Shown: piece after piece, positions 9,194 to 18,898 of the stretch | How the letters are laid out: the number at the start of each line of letters is the position of its first letter | Numbering within the stretch: position 1 is the stretch's first letter | Assembly (NCBI RefSeq): GCF_003479605.1 | Contig: NZ_QUHR01000001.1 | Location: 434,001-498,000 of the forward strand | Source: Roseburia sp. AF12-17LB | GTDB lineage: Bacteria; Bacillota; Clostridia; Lachnospirales; Lachnospiraceae | Direction: 5' to 3' | DNA: 64,000 nucleotides | The notes under the pieces: model-generated | What the model saw: only the letters and a program-made list of their open reading frames with translations | What the model was told of the DNA's origin: nothing | Databases searched by the model: none | Position numbers and translations under genes: made by a program

Positions 9194-10642
9194 ATGGGAT
9201 TAACGAAAAAGGCTGCATATGCAGTTGGAATGATACGCAAGCATGGACTCCGGGGACTGGCGATTAAAGTAATGGAAACAAAATATGAGCCCATAGACCA
9301 TGAATATACGAAAAACTGGCAGAATTATATGGTGACAAAAGAAGAATGGAAGGTGCAGCGGAATACGTTGTTTGAACATATGCCGCTGGTTTCTGTTGTA
9401 GTACCATTATATGAGACACCGGAATGCTTCTTACGGGAACTGATAGAGGGCATGCTGGGACAGTCCTATGAAAACTGGGAACTGTGTCTTGCAGATGGAA
9501 GCCCTACCGATAAAATCGAACGTTTTCTTGCGGAAAATTATAAAGAGGATGCAAGAATACGTTACCGCAGACTGTTGGAAAATGGTGGGATTTCAGAGAA
9601 TACCAATGAGGCAGTTGCGATGGCAATGGGCGAATATATCGGATTATTGGATCATGATGATGTGCTGGCTCCCAATGCCCTTTATGAAGTGGTGCGGATG
9701 TTAAATGCCCATCCGGATGCACAGGTGATTTATTCCGATGAAGATAAGATTGATGCAGAATCCGGGATACACAGCCGGCCACATTTTAAGACGGATTATA
9801 ATCCGGAATTGCTGATGCATTATAATTATATCTGCCATTTTCTGGTGGTAAAGAAGACCATGTTAGAGAAGGTGGGGGATTTCAATCCCTGCTATGATGG
9901 TGCCCAGGACTATGAACTGGTGCTCCGCCTGACGGAGCAGACGGATGCCATTTATCATATTCGAAAGATTCTTTATCATTGGAGAATACACAGTGGTTCC
10001 ACGGCAGGCAGTTCCCTGTCAAAGGATTATGCCTATGATGCGGGAAAGCGGGCATTGGAAGCTTACGTGCAGAGGCGGAAAATCCCGGCAGAGATTAAAG
10101 AAGCCCAGGGGCATAATTCTTATGAAGTGATTTATGAACAGGAAGTTCCGGAGCCGGAGCTTATTAATCTTGCGGAAATAAAGGAAAAAGATGCTTTAAA
10201 TGAATTGGTAGAAAACAGCACAAGGGAATATCTTTTCATTTATGACAGCCGTCGCACCAGATTGCTTGGGGAGAGAGAACGAAAAGAACTGGCACAATAT
10301 GCCTGCTTAAATAAAGTGGGACTGACAGGTGTCCGGTTTAAAAAACACCGGAAGTTAGTTTCGGCAGGCATTGGCGTATTACCGGATGGAAAGATGGGAT
10401 ATCTTTTTGAAAAACTTCCGGTCTGCTTCAAGGGATATTTCAACCGGGCAGTGCTTCCGCAGAATGTCAGCGCCGTTCCGCTGGAACAGTGTATCATAAA
10501 GAAAGAAGCATATCTTAAGGCTGGCGGAATTGTGCTGGATAAAGAACCGTTAGAGAGAGCAATAGATTTTGCCGGACGTCTGAAAAAAGTGGGATATCAG
10601 ATTATGCTGGATGCAAAACTTACAGCAGTTTATAAGGGATAG
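9194..10642 (+). CDS. Family 2 glycosyltransferase with degenerate C-terminal module
   Basis: This is a 482-residue GT2 enzyme. The catalytic module (about 62-290) contains VSVVVPLYETPECFL, ELCLADGSPTD, GLLDHDDVL near residue 155, VIYSDEDKID and the DGAQDYELVLRLTE acceptor motif. The C-terminal 150 residues resemble the remnant of a second module (LVSAGIGVLPDGKMGYLFEK) without a DXD motif. Two-module enzymes of this type are common in clostridial rhamnan and teichoic polymer loci. It begins 3 nt after the priming transferase and ends 3 nt before the next gene, so it is translationally linked to both. Confidence 0.87.
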   Translation: MGLTKKAAYAVGMIRKHGLRGLAIKVMETKYEPIDHEYTKNWQNYMVTKEEWKVQRNTLFEHMPLVSVVVPLYETPECFLRELIEGMLGQSYENWELCLADGSPTDKIERFLAENYKEDARIRYRRLLENGGISENTNEAVAMAMGEYIGLLDHDDVLAPNALYEVVRMLNAHPDAQVIYSDEDKIDAESGIHSRPHFKTDYNPELLMHYNYICHFLVVKKTMLEKVGDFNPCYDGAQDYELVLRLTEQTDAIYHIRKILYHWRIHSGSTAGSSLSKDYAYDAGKRALEAYVQRRKIPAEIKEAQGHNSYEVIYEQEVPEPELINLAEIKEKDALNELVENSTREYLFIYDSRRTRLLGERERKELAQYACLNKVGLTGVRFKKHRKLVSAGIGVLPDGKMGYLFEKLPVCFKGYFNRAVLPQNVSAVPLEQCIIKKEAYLKAGGIVLDKEPLERAIDFAGRLKKVGYQIMLDAKLTAVYKG

Positions 10643-10645
10643 AAA

Positions 10646-11812
10646 ATGAAACATGTATTTATTATAGGCAGTAAAGGAATTCCTGCGGCTTACGGCGGGT
10701 TCGAGACATTTGTAGAGAATCTGACCGGACAGGCAGTCAGTGAAGACATTCAGTACCATGTGGCGTGTATGTCCGACCATAATGAAGAATTTACTTATCA
10801 TAATGCGAAATGCTTCCGGGTGAAGGTGCCGGATATCGGACCAGCGAGAGCCGTGTATTATGATTTGGCAGCATTTCGTTACTGCATTCAGAAAATTAAA
10901 AAAGAAAAGATAGAGGATGCCGTTGTCTATGTGCTGGCATGCAGAATCGGACCATTTGTGGGGCACTTTAAAAGGCAGCTGCACCGGTTGTCTGGTACAC
11001 TTTATGTAAACCCGGATGGACATGAATTTATGCGGGCAAAATGGAATAAATGGATTCGTAAATACTGGAAATATTCGGAAAAGGGAATGGTAAAGCACGC
11101 AGATTTATTAGTCTGTGATTCAAAGAATATTGAACAGTATATCAGGGATGAATATCATAAATATCAGCCGAAGACCACATTTATCGCATATGGAACACTA
11201 TCTTATAAAGCAGGTGAACCAACAGAGGATTTACTTGTATGGTATCAGAAGTTTGATATCAGAAAGGAAAATTATTATCTTATCGTCGGGAGATTTGTTC
11301 CGGAAAATAATTACGAGACAATGATTCGGGAATTTATGGCATCTGATTCCACAAAAGATCTTGTAATTATTACAAATGTGGAAGAAAATGCTTTTTATGA
11401 AAGCTTAAAAGAAAAAACCGGCTTTTTAAATGATAAGCGGATTAAATTTGCAGGAACCGTGTATGATGCTGCATTGCTGGCAGAAATCCGCTACTTTGCT
11501 TATGGATATTTCCATGGACATGAGGTGGGAGGAACCAATCCATCCCTTCTTGAGGCACTCAGCACCACAAAACTGAACCTGCTTTTAGATGTGGGTTTTA
11601 ATAAAGAAGTGGGAGAAGATGCCGCACTGTACTGGAATAAGGAAAACGGAAATCTTGCCACACTGATTCAGAAGGCGGATACTATGGATGAAGCAGAGCG
11701 GGAGGAGCTTGGCCGGAAAGCGAAGGACAGAATGAAGAAATGGTATAGCTGGGAAGCAATTGTACAGCAGTATGAAACACTGTTTCTTACAGGAGAGGAA
11801 GAGAGAGAATGA
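10646..11812 (+). CDS. Cps2T-like (DUF1972) rhamnosyl/GT4 glycosyltransferase
   Basis: This 388-residue GT-B fold enzyme begins with IIGSKGIPAAYGGFETFVENL, the hallmark of the DUF1972/Cps2T family. That family adds rhamnose as the second sugar of streptococcal capsules. The C-terminal GT4 half has IVGRFVPENNYETMIREF near residue 213, the nucleotide-sugar contact GHEVGGTNPSLLEAL near residue 290 and a terminal WYSWEAIVQQYE. It overlaps the next glycosyltransferase by 4 nt (ATGA). By analogy with pneumococcal loci it may act immediately after the priming transferase encoded two genes upstream. This order is an inference from family, not shown here. Confidence 0.87.
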   Translation: MKHVFIIGSKGIPAAYGGFETFVENLTGQAVSEDIQYHVACMSDHNEEFTYHNAKCFRVKVPDIGPARAVYYDLAAFRYCIQKIKKEKIEDAVVYVLACRIGPFVGHFKRQLHRLSGTLYVNPDGHEFMRAKWNKWIRKYWKYSEKGMVKHADLLVCDSKNIEQYIRDEYHKYQPKTTFIAYGTLSYKAGEPTEDLLVWYQKFDIRKENYYLIVGRFVPENNYETMIREFMASDSTKDLVIITNVEENAFYESLKEKTGFLNDKRIKFAGTVYDAALLAEIRYFAYGYFHGHEVGGTNPSLLEALSTTKLNLLLDVGFNKEVGEDAALYWNKENGNLATLIQKADTMDEAEREELGRKAKDRMKKWYSWEAIVQQYETLFLTGEEERE

Positions 11813-12513
11813 TATCGGTCTTAGTAGTAACCTATAACGGAGAAACCTATATCAGAGAACAGATAGACAGCATACTTAAAAATATCGGACTGGGTGATGA
11901 ACTGGTGGTATCGGATGATGGTTCACTGGATACTACGAGGGAAATCCTTATGTCCTATCAGGAACAGGATGCCAGAATCCGTGTTATGGAAGGACCGGGT
12001 GAAGGCGTTATTGCCAATGTGGAAGCAGGACTTAGGGCGTGCCGGGGCGATTATATTTTCCTTGCAGACCAGGATGATGTCTGGATGCCGGATAAAGTAG
12101 AGAAAGTCATGGAAGTATTCCGGAGGAAGAAAGCCATGGTTGTGGTTCATGATGCCAGAGTGACAGATGCTGCATGCAAAGAGACACTGATGCCGTCCTT
12201 TTTTGTTTACCGCCACAGTGGAAGAGGTGCGATTAAAAATATGATTAAGAATACCTATATGGGCTGCTGCATGGCATTTCGGAAAGAGGTATTGGATGCA
12301 GTACTTCCGATTCCGAAGGATGTTACCATGCATGATCAGTGGATTGGTGTGAAATGTGATTTGAAATATCACCGCACGGTATTTTTAAAGGAACCATTGA
12401 TTCTTTACCGGAGGCATGAAAAGAATGTATCCGATTTTTCCCATAACAGCGTGGGTGTAATGATTAAGAATCGCTTAATTTTTCTGAAACGGATCTTAAG
12501 CTATCATGGATAA
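11809..12513 (+). CDS. Family 2 glycosyltransferase, short
   Basis: This is a 234-residue GT2 enzyme with SVLVVTYNGETYIREQIDSIL at the N-terminus, VVSDDGSLDTT near residue 34, the metal-binding LADQDDVWMPDK near residue 84, and a later MHDQWIGVKC block. DQDDVW is typical of rhamnosyl and galactosyl transferases related to WbbL/Cps14J-type enzymes. It starts within the stop of the preceding gene (4-nt overlap) and is the last gene before a promoter and the LCP gene. It is compact, with no membrane segment, so it should act in the cytoplasm on a lipid-linked acceptor. Confidence 0.87.
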   Translation: MISVLVVTYNGETYIREQIDSILKNIGLGDELVVSDDGSLDTTREILMSYQEQDARIRVMEGPGEGVIANVEAGLRACRGDYIFLADQDDVWMPDKVEKVMEVFRRKKAMVVVHDARVTDAACKETLMPSFFVYRHSGRGAIKNMIKNTYMGCCMAFRKEVLDAVLPIPKDVTMHDQWIGVKCDLKYHRTVFLKEPLILYRRHEKNVSDFSHNSVGVMIKNRLIFLKRILSYHG

Positions 12514-12515
12514 TA

Positions 12516-12544
12516 TTGACACAAAAAGTGTTTTGTTATATATT
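12516..12544 (+). promoter_or_regulatory. Promoter for the LCP gene
   Basis: A consensus TTGACA is followed after 17 nt by TATATT. It lies just past the end of the upstream glycosyltransferase and 70 nt before the LCP start codon. Confidence 0.7.
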
Positions 12545-12614
12545 AATTTCAATTGTTTTGAAAAATGAATAAAAACTGTTTAACATCAGGAAAATAAGAT
12601 AATGGAGATGACTT

Positions 12615-13763
12615 ATGAGTACAAGTAGTAATAATAGAAACCGTAAAAGAAAGAAAATGACCAGACGTCAGAGAAGAAAGAGAAAATTGATGCTTTTTAT
12701 AGTAGAAGTACTGGTTATCTTAATTCTTCTGGCAGCATTATTTGTAATTATTAAATTAAATAAACTCAATAATACAGGTGATTTGGATGAAGATAAGCTG
12801 AATATTAATATTGATGCCAAAACCCAGGAATTGTTAGATGGTTATACGAACATTGCATTATTTGGTATTGATAACCGCAGTACCGGTAAATATGAGTCCG
12901 GAAACAGTGACTGTATCATGATTGCAAGTATTAATAATGATACGAAGGAAGTGAGACTGATATCGGTTTACCGTGATTCTTTCCTGGCAGTAGATGATGA
13001 TGACGATTTAAGAAAACTCAATGCAGCATATGCAAAAGGCGGTCCGACCGGTGCAGTTGCAGCATTGAATAAGAATCTTGATCTGGATATTAAAGAGTAT
13101 GTAGCTGTGGACTTTAATGCAGTTATGGAAGTGGTAGATGCACTGGGTGGAATTGAACTTGATATTAGTTCCAAAGAAGCAGAAACCATGAAAATATATA
13201 TCAATGAGATGAATGAGGTAATGGGAACCAATGGAACAGCAGTTTCCGGACCTGGACTTCAGACAGTGAACGGAATCCAGGCATTGGCTTATTGCCGTGA
13301 CCGTTACAGCGGTGGTGATGACTACGGCCGTACCGAGCGTCAGAGAACTGTTATCAGTAAAATAGTCGAGAAGGCAAAAGCAGCCAGTCTTCCTACATTA
13401 AATAAGGTGATTGATAAATTATTCCCGGATATTTCCACAAGTCTTAGCAGTTCTGAAATATTGGGACTGGCAGCAGGCATCAAAGACTACGAACTGGCAG
13501 ATACACAGGGATGGCCATTCCAGCTTACCACAGAGCGTATGGGAGGAAAGCTTGGCGATGTAGTAGTTCCTACAGATCTGGAAACTAATGTAAATTTACT
13601 GCATCAGTATTTATTTGATGTAGAAGATTATGAGACAACACAGACCGTAAAGAATATCAGTAAATCCGTAATCAATGAGACTGGAAAGACTGCTTCGGAT
13701 ACAGTAAGGGATACAAATCCGTTTACGGCAGAGGACACAGAGGCGGATACCCAGACACAGTAA
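12615..13763 (+). CDS. LytR-CpsA-Psr (LCP) family cell wall ligase
   Basis: LCP enzymes transfer undecaprenyl-linked polymers onto peptidoglycan outside the membrane. This 382-residue protein has a strongly basic cytoplasmic tail (RKRKKMTRRQRRKRK), one membrane helix (about 30-50) and an extracellular LCP domain. The domain shows NIALFGIDNR near residue 82, SDCIMIASINNDTKEVRLISVYRDSFL, and a CRDRYSGGDDYGRTERQRTVI block rich in the conserved arginines. The acidic C-terminal tail is probably disordered. It has its own promoter and is closed by a strong terminator. Its position inside the polysaccharide locus suggests that the product is wall-anchored rather than released. Confidence 0.93.
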   Translation: MSTSSNNRNRKRKKMTRRQRRKRKLMLFIVEVLVILILLAALFVIIKLNKLNNTGDLDEDKLNINIDAKTQELLDGYTNIALFGIDNRSTGKYESGNSDCIMIASINNDTKEVRLISVYRDSFLAVDDDDDLRKLNAAYAKGGPTGAVAALNKNLDLDIKEYVAVDFNAVMEVVDALGGIELDISSKEAETMKIYINEMNEVMGTNGTAVSGPGLQTVNGIQALAYCRDRYSGGDDYGRTERQRTVISKIVEKAKAASLPTLNKVIDKLFPDISTSLSSSEILGLAAGIKDYELADTQGWPFQLTTERMGGKLGDVVVPTDLETNVNLLHQYLFDVEDYETTQTVKNISKSVINETGKTASDTVRDTNPFTAEDTEADTQTQ

Positions 13764-13790
13764 AGAAAGATAAATAAAAATATTCATAAG

Positions 13791-13823
13791 AAAAGCTGTC
13801 TGGAATAGGACAGCTTTTCTTTC
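13791..13823 (+). terminator. Rho-independent terminator after LCP gene
   Basis: A perfect 10-bp stem, AAAAGCTGTC with GACAGCTTTT and an 8-nt loop, is followed by CTTTC. It closes the LCP transcription unit. The next gene begins 80 nt downstream. Confidence 0.8.
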
Positions 13824-13905
13824 GCAGGAAATAAGGAAGAGACGAAAAAGAGACGGAAAATGAATTCAGAAAAGTTGTTTCTTATATCATGACAGGAGGT
13901 TCTCC

Positions 13906-14967
13906 ATGGCGGGAAGAACATCGGAAAAAGGGAATACAACAGGAAAAACAATATTCTGCTTTATCGGAAAGGTGATAGGAGCCGGAATTACAGCATTTGC
14001 AATTCTGGCGCTTTTTTGCGTATTTTATTACAACCCTCCGGTACATGAACCATGTGGAAATGGAGTGACCAGCTATGTAAGACAGGCAGATACGTTCTGG
14101 GCGAGAGGAACGGAAGGTTTTGCCATGGGAACTACCGATAACAATGGTTATAACAACAGTTATCCTTCTGAGGGAAGAAAGACTGCTATTTTAATGATGG
14201 GTTCTTCCCAGACGGAAGGACTGTATGTCAACGAGGATGATTGTGTATCTTATTTGCTAAATGAGAAATACGACGAAGATGGAAGCAGCCGCTATGTATA
14301 CAATGTGGGAATGTCAGCCCATACCATTTACCGTAATATCAGTAATTTGGAAAATGCCCTTAAGGTTTATCAGCCTGCTGAATATGTTGCGTTAGAGACC
14401 GGAACACTGGCAATGAATCCGGTAGAAGCTGCTCAGGCATTAAATCATGAAATGCCGGAGCTGACAGCGGGAAGCGGAATACCGGCACTGGAAGTATTAG
14501 AAAAGAATCCTTATATCAAGCTATTGTATCAGCAGTATAAGAATCTGCAGAGCCAGAACAATGGAGAAGCAGATGTAACAATTACGGAAAATGCCGGATA
14601 TGATGTATTTGGTGATGACACCTATGCGGCCACGGAGGAACTGCTTTCTTATATCAGCAGGACAGCGGAAGAAGCAGATGTTCAGGCGGTGATTTATTAT
14701 ATTCCGGATATGACATTGACAGAGGATGGCAGTTATGAATGCTCTGCAAGTGTGGACACCAGAGATACTTTTGCAGAATTATGTGGAAAATATAATATTA
14801 TTTTTGCGGACATGACAGATTCCGTAGAGGAAGCTTATGTGAAAGAGCATATTGTAGCCAGTGGATTTGATAATACAACAGTTGGCTATGGGCATCTTAA
14901 TGCATATGGACATGAGCTTCTGGCACAGTGCATTTATGATGCAATCGGAGAGGAGGAGCAGAGATGA
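13906..14967 (+). CDS. SGNH-type hydrolase/acyltransferase partner, membrane anchored
   Basis: This 353-residue protein has one N-terminal membrane helix (about 22-44) and an exported SGNH-like domain. It shows the nucleophile block MMGSSQTEG (Ser near residue 99) and a late HLNAYGH motif (His near 329), fitting a DltD/AlgX-like acyl transfer or esterase fold. The gene overlaps the following MBOAT gene by 4 nt. MBOAT + SGNH pairs move acetyl groups from the cytoplasm to extracellular polysaccharide (as in AlgI/AlgX, DltB/DltD and PatA/PatB), so O-acylation of the surface polymer is the likely job. The ATG follows a perfect AGGAGG. Confidence 0.78.
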   Translation: MAGRTSEKGNTTGKTIFCFIGKVIGAGITAFAILALFCVFYYNPPVHEPCGNGVTSYVRQADTFWARGTEGFAMGTTDNNGYNNSYPSEGRKTAILMMGSSQTEGLYVNEDDCVSYLLNEKYDEDGSSRYVYNVGMSAHTIYRNISNLENALKVYQPAEYVALETGTLAMNPVEAAQALNHEMPELTAGSGIPALEVLEKNPYIKLLYQQYKNLQSQNNGEADVTITENAGYDVFGDDTYAATEELLSYISRTAEEADVQAVIYYIPDMTLTEDGSYECSASVDTRDTFAELCGKYNIIFADMTDSVEEAYVKEHIVASGFDNTTVGYGHLNAYGHELLAQCIYDAIGEEEQR

Positions 14968-16415
14968 GTTTTGCAAGTGTAAGCTTTTTACTGTTTTTTC
15001 TTGTAGTGCTTCTTCTTTTACTTCTTGTACAGAGGGTGCTGCCTTTTGCGGAAATAAAGTGCCGCATCATATGCCAGGGAATCCTTCTGATAGCCAGTTA
15101 TGTTTTTTATGGCTGGTGGAATATGCGGCTTTGCCTGCTTTTAATGGGAATTACATGGATTTCCTTTTTTACCGCGGTAAAAAAAGATGAAAAGCATCTG
15201 CGGCAGAGCCGGATTTCTCTTCTGATTGGAGTAGGCACGCCTTTGGCGGTCCTTGGAATTTTTAAATATTATGATTTCTTTGTGACTTCCTTTTGTGATG
15301 TGTTTCATCTGACACCGGGAGTACTGAATCTGATTCTTCCGGTAGGAATTTCCTTTTATACCTTTCAGGCATTGAGCTATACCATTGATGTCTATACCGG
15401 GAAGATAGAAAAAGAAAAAAGCTTTTTGCAGTTTGCATTGTACTTAAGTTTTTTTCCACAGCTTGTAGCGGGACCGATTGTAAAAGCATCGGAGTTTCTG
15501 CCACAGCTTAAGGAGAACCGGAAGGTTACACTTGTGGGACTGGAAAGTGGAATACAGATATTTGTATTTGGTATGTTTAAGAAAGTGGTACTGGCGGACA
15601 ATATTTCTGTATTTGTGGATGAAGTATATCGTAGTCCTCAGATATTTGGTTCCGGAACGGTTGCACTGGCAGTAGCAGCCTATTCCATTCAGATTTATAT
15701 GGATTTTTCCGGTTATTCGGATATGGCAATCGGTTGTGCAAAATGTATGGGCTATGAATTACCGGTGAACTTTAACCTTCCATATATATCCCATAATGTC
15801 AGCGAGTTCTGGAAACGGTGGCATATCAGCCTTTCAAGCTGGCTGATGCAGTATCTTTATATTCCGCTGGGTGGTAACCGCAAGGGACGTATTCGTACTT
15901 ATGTAAACCTGATGATAACGATGCTTTTAGGGGGACTCTGGCACGGTGCAGAATGGAGCTTTGTATTGTGGGGTGGTCTCCATGGACTGGCTCTTTGTAT
16001 CCATAAGGGCTTCCGGAAACTGGCTGGGTATCAGAAAGGGCAGGAGAGAAAGAAAAATGTTCTGGTGGATACCTTATCCATCCTCGGAACGGACATTTTT
16101 GTCTGCATCTGCTGGATATTCTTCCGGGCAGAAAATGTGCCGAAGGCATGGCTGGTATTAAAACAGTTATTTGGCTTCCGGGCGGGCATTACACATCCGT
16201 ACAGCTTTGCCATTGCAGCAATTATTATTCTTTGCATTGCAACAGTGGCTGCATATCTTAGGGCAGCAAAGAAAAAAGAAAAGACCGTCAATGGTTTTTA
16301 TCCGGTTATGGATTTAAATCATTTCTGGTCTCTTGTGATTTTCTTTGTTGAGATAGGCCTTATCCTTGGTCTGGCTTATGTGAAGGGCAGTCCGTTTATT
16401 TATTTTCAGTTTTAG
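14964..16415 (+). CDS. MBOAT family O-acyltransferase (AlgI/DltB-like)
   Basis: This 483-residue multi-pass membrane protein of the MBOAT family has about 10-12 hydrophobic segments. It shows the AlgI-type blocks LPVGISFYTFQALSYTIDVYTGK, FFPQLVAGPIVKASEFLPQL, MDFSGYSDMAIGCAKCMGY, NVSEFWKRWHISLSSWLMQYLYIPLGG and GGLWHGAEWSFVLWGGLHG, the last holding the catalytic histidine (near residue 330). It would carry an acyl group across the membrane for the SGNH partner encoded immediately upstream with a 4-nt overlap. Its 3' end overlaps the convergent glycosyltransferase gene by 20 nt. Confidence 0.93.
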   Translation: MSFASVSFLLFFLVVLLLLLLVQRVLPFAEIKCRIICQGILLIASYVFYGWWNMRLCLLLMGITWISFFTAVKKDEKHLRQSRISLLIGVGTPLAVLGIFKYYDFFVTSFCDVFHLTPGVLNLILPVGISFYTFQALSYTIDVYTGKIEKEKSFLQFALYLSFFPQLVAGPIVKASEFLPQLKENRKVTLVGLESGIQIFVFGMFKKVVLADNISVFVDEVYRSPQIFGSGTVALAVAAYSIQIYMDFSGYSDMAIGCAKCMGYELPVNFNLPYISHNVSEFWKRWHISLSSWLMQYLYIPLGGNRKGRIRTYVNLMITMLLGGLWHGAEWSFVLWGGLHGLALCIHKGFRKLAGYQKGQERKKNVLVDTLSILGTDIFVCICWIFFRAENVPKAWLVLKQLFGFRAGITHPYSFAIAAIIILCIATVAAYLRAAKKKEKTVNGFYPVMDLNHFWSLVIFFVEIGLILGLAYVKGSPFIYFQF

Positions 16416-17370
16416 GTAAGGCAGTTTGTGTGTCTGCCATGGAGGTCTTTGGTGTCATCGGTTCATCAATAATGAATGGTGGACGGTTTCTGGTGGCATC
16501 ATAAATACGCCAGATGTAGGAACCAATAATACCGATGGAAAGCATAATAATTCCCATACCCATTAAAAGTACGATTAATAATGAGGTATAGCCTTCTGCA
16601 GTTATAATTCCGGTCATTTTCCGGTAAATTGTAATAAAGAACAGAATGAGTGCAAAGAGAAATACTCCGGCACCGGCTGCAGTGACCATGGTAATCGGAA
16701 AGCTGGAGAATCCTATCAGGGAATCCGTGGCAAGTTTTATTTTTTTGTGAAGAGTCCATCGGGAATGTCCGATGGTTCTTTTTTTCCGGATATAAGGAAC
16801 AGTTGCAGTCTGAAAGCCACTCCACAGGACCTGTCCCATAAGAGAGGTATTTTTTTCCTTCATTGCGACCAGCAGGTCAATGATTTGGCGGTCAATCAGA
16901 AAACTGTCAAATCCACCTTTGGGCATGGTGGGAAGTGCAACCTCCTTCATAATATAGGCATAAAGGGAAGAAACAGCTTTCTGTGTAAGAGGTTCTTCAC
17001 GGTCAGCACGGGTAGCAAGTACTACTTTATTACCATCCCTGTATTTTTCTAACATACTTAAGATTAATTCTGACGGTTCCTGTAAGTCTGCAGCTTTGCG
17101 GACAGCACAATCGCCACTGCAGCGGGAGAGTCCTGCAAGAATGGCAGCATGTTCACCAAAATTACGGGATAATTTTAATGGGATAATATGTGTATCCAGG
17201 CGGGCAAGCTCGCAGATGACATCATAGGATTTATCTTTGGAACCATCATCAACCATGAGAATTTCATAGTCACAATCTAGTTTACATAAAACCTTTTCCC
17301 GCAGATCATTGTAAAGTGGAAGAAGGTTATCATGGTTAAAATACACTGGTATTACAATGGATAGTTTCAT
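16396..17370 (-). CDS. GtrB/DPM1-like polyprenyl-phosphate glycosyltransferase
   Basis: This is a 324-residue GT2 enzyme with two C-terminal membrane helices (about 230-255 and 265-290). It is the architecture of GtrB and related enzymes that make undecaprenyl-phosphate-sugar. Motifs are LSIVIPVYFNHDNLLPLY, MVDDGSKDKSYD near residue 45 and a C-terminal SIGIIGSYIWRIYDATRNRPPFII that is typical of this group. The DXD-like site is atypical (SGDCAVRKAADLQEP), as in many GtrB homologues. I set the start at 17370 because AAGGAG lies 8 nt upstream; an ATG at 17388 lacks one. It is the only minus-strand gene of the locus and overlaps the MBOAT gene tail-to-tail. Confidence 0.88.
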   Translation of the reverse strand: MKLSIVIPVYFNHDNLLPLYNDLREKVLCKLDCDYEILMVDDGSKDKSYDVICELARLDTHIIPLKLSRNFGEHAAILAGLSRCSGDCAVRKAADLQEPSELILSMLEKYRDGNKVVLATRADREEPLTQKAVSSLYAYIMKEVALPTMPKGGFDSFLIDRQIIDLLVAMKEKNTSLMGQVLWSGFQTATVPYIRKKRTIGHSRWTLHKKIKLATDSLIGFSSFPITMVTAAGAGVFLFALILFFITIYRKMTGIITAEGYTSLLIVLLMGMGIIMLSIGIIGSYIWRIYDATRNRPPFIIDEPMTPKTSMADTQTALPKTENK

Positions 17371-17563
17371 AACATTGGCTCCTTTCATAAAGTATTACTT
17401 CTTGATTCTTTATTATGATAACGTATGTTTTTGTAAAATCAATAGGGTAAAGAAAGTCTTAAGAAAATAGTAAGAGAACTCTTAGTTGTCTGGATAAGTT
17501 TTCAGGAGTATAATACCAACGATTCATCATGAAGAAGAAATTAATAATGAAAAGGAAATGAGA

Positions 17564-18883
17564 ATGGAAAAGACAAATCAGACTCTGAAAAGAGGGTATT
17601 TAATATGTTTATTTCTGGCATTGACAATTTGGAGTATGGCAACTACTTCCGGAAGCGGGCCGGATGAAGCAATGAAATATGATATCTGTAATTATATAGC
17701 GTCCCATGGAAAGCTTCCTGATGGAACGGACCCGGCGCTAAGAAATCCAATCTGGGGAATATCATATGGATTTACTCCGATTCTGTCATATATGATAAGC
17801 GGAGTTTTTTTGAAAATAGCTTTTTTATTTACCACAAATGCGTATTGGCTGTATGTGGCAGTCAGATTCACCAGTGTACTTTCCATAACCGGAATGGCAT
17901 ATTTGATGTTTCAGATAGGAGAGTACTTATTTCAAACCAATAGAAGCAGATTTTTGTTCGTAATGTCTGGAACCCTGCTGCCCCAGGTAATGTATCTTGG
18001 AAGTTATCTGAATAATGATTCCTTTGCATTATTTACAATTGCATGGATTATTTATGCCTGGCTTAGGGGCAGGGACAGACACTGGGACTGGAAAAGCTGT
18101 ATCCTATTAGGAACTGGAATAGGGTTATGTGCATTATCTTATTATAATGCCTACGGTTATCTTTTGATGAGTATACCGTTTTTCTTTATTTCCTACTGGA
18201 AGGAAAGGCAAATAGAAGGTGAAGGAAAAAGAACTGACATGCATCGGATGTTCAGGATGGCAGCAGTAATTGCTATTGTAGCAATACTTTTAGCTGGCTG
18301 GTGGTTTATCCGGAGTGCAATATTATATGATGGTGATTTCCTTGGACTTCGAACAACGGATAAATATGGGGAAATGTATGCACAGCCGGGATTCCGTCCG
18401 TCAGAACGGCCGACGCCATATCATCAGGGCTGGTCATGGTACCAGATGTTATTTACTTCCGGCTGGCTGAGAACATCACTGATCAGCTTTATTGGAATAT
18501 TAAGGACCTGCGACTGGAATCTGATGGGCAGGGGCTATCTGGGGATTGGAATACTTTTTCTTGCTGGAATCATTGGCTATCTGGCAGGCGGGTGGAAAAG
18601 AAAAATATTTTCGTCAGACAGACTGCTGCATATCACATTTCTGATATGCATGGTAATTCCATGCGGATTGAGTATTTATTATTCTTTTTATAGTGACTAT
18701 CAGCCACAGGGGCGGTATCTGATGCCGATGCTGATTCCGTTTCTTTATTTTGTCACGACAGGACTGACTTTGGTACTTGAAAAGATACCACAAAAAGTAA
18801 ATCGTATGTTATACGGTGGAATTTATATGTTTTTCATATTGATATCTGCAGCAAGTTTTTATTATGTTCATGCGCTGATATAG
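17564..18883 (+). CDS. Multi-pass membrane protein, DUF2142/GT-C-like
   Basis: This 439-residue protein has about 10-11 predicted membrane helices. An early GSGPDEAMKYDICNYIASHGKLPDG segment sits just after the first helix, resembling the acidic first extracellular loop of GT-C glycosyltransferases and DUF2142 proteins. GT-C enzymes use polyprenyl-phosphate sugars on the outer face. The divergent neighbour is a GtrB-like enzyme that would make exactly that donor, so side-chain glycosylation of the polymer is a reasonable inference. The fold assignment is from hydropathy and the acidic motif only. I chose the ATG at 17564 (AAGGA 7 nt upstream) over the one at 17558. Confidence 0.6.
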   Translation: MEKTNQTLKRGYLICLFLALTIWSMATTSGSGPDEAMKYDICNYIASHGKLPDGTDPALRNPIWGISYGFTPILSYMISGVFLKIAFLFTTNAYWLYVAVRFTSVLSITGMAYLMFQIGEYLFQTNRSRFLFVMSGTLLPQVMYLGSYLNNDSFALFTIAWIIYAWLRGRDRHWDWKSCILLGTGIGLCALSYYNAYGYLLMSIPFFFISYWKERQIEGEGKRTDMHRMFRMAAVIAIVAILLAGWWFIRSAILYDGDFLGLRTTDKYGEMYAQPGFRPSERPTPYHQGWSWYQMLFTSGWLRTSLISFIGILRTCDWNLMGRGYLGIGILFLAGIIGYLAGGWKRKIFSSDRLLHITFLICMVIPCGLSIYYSFYSDYQPQGRYLMPMLIPFLYFVTTGLTLVLEKIPQKVNRMLYGGIYMFFILISAASFYYVHALI

Positions 18884-18898
18884 ATTTCAAAAAAGGGC

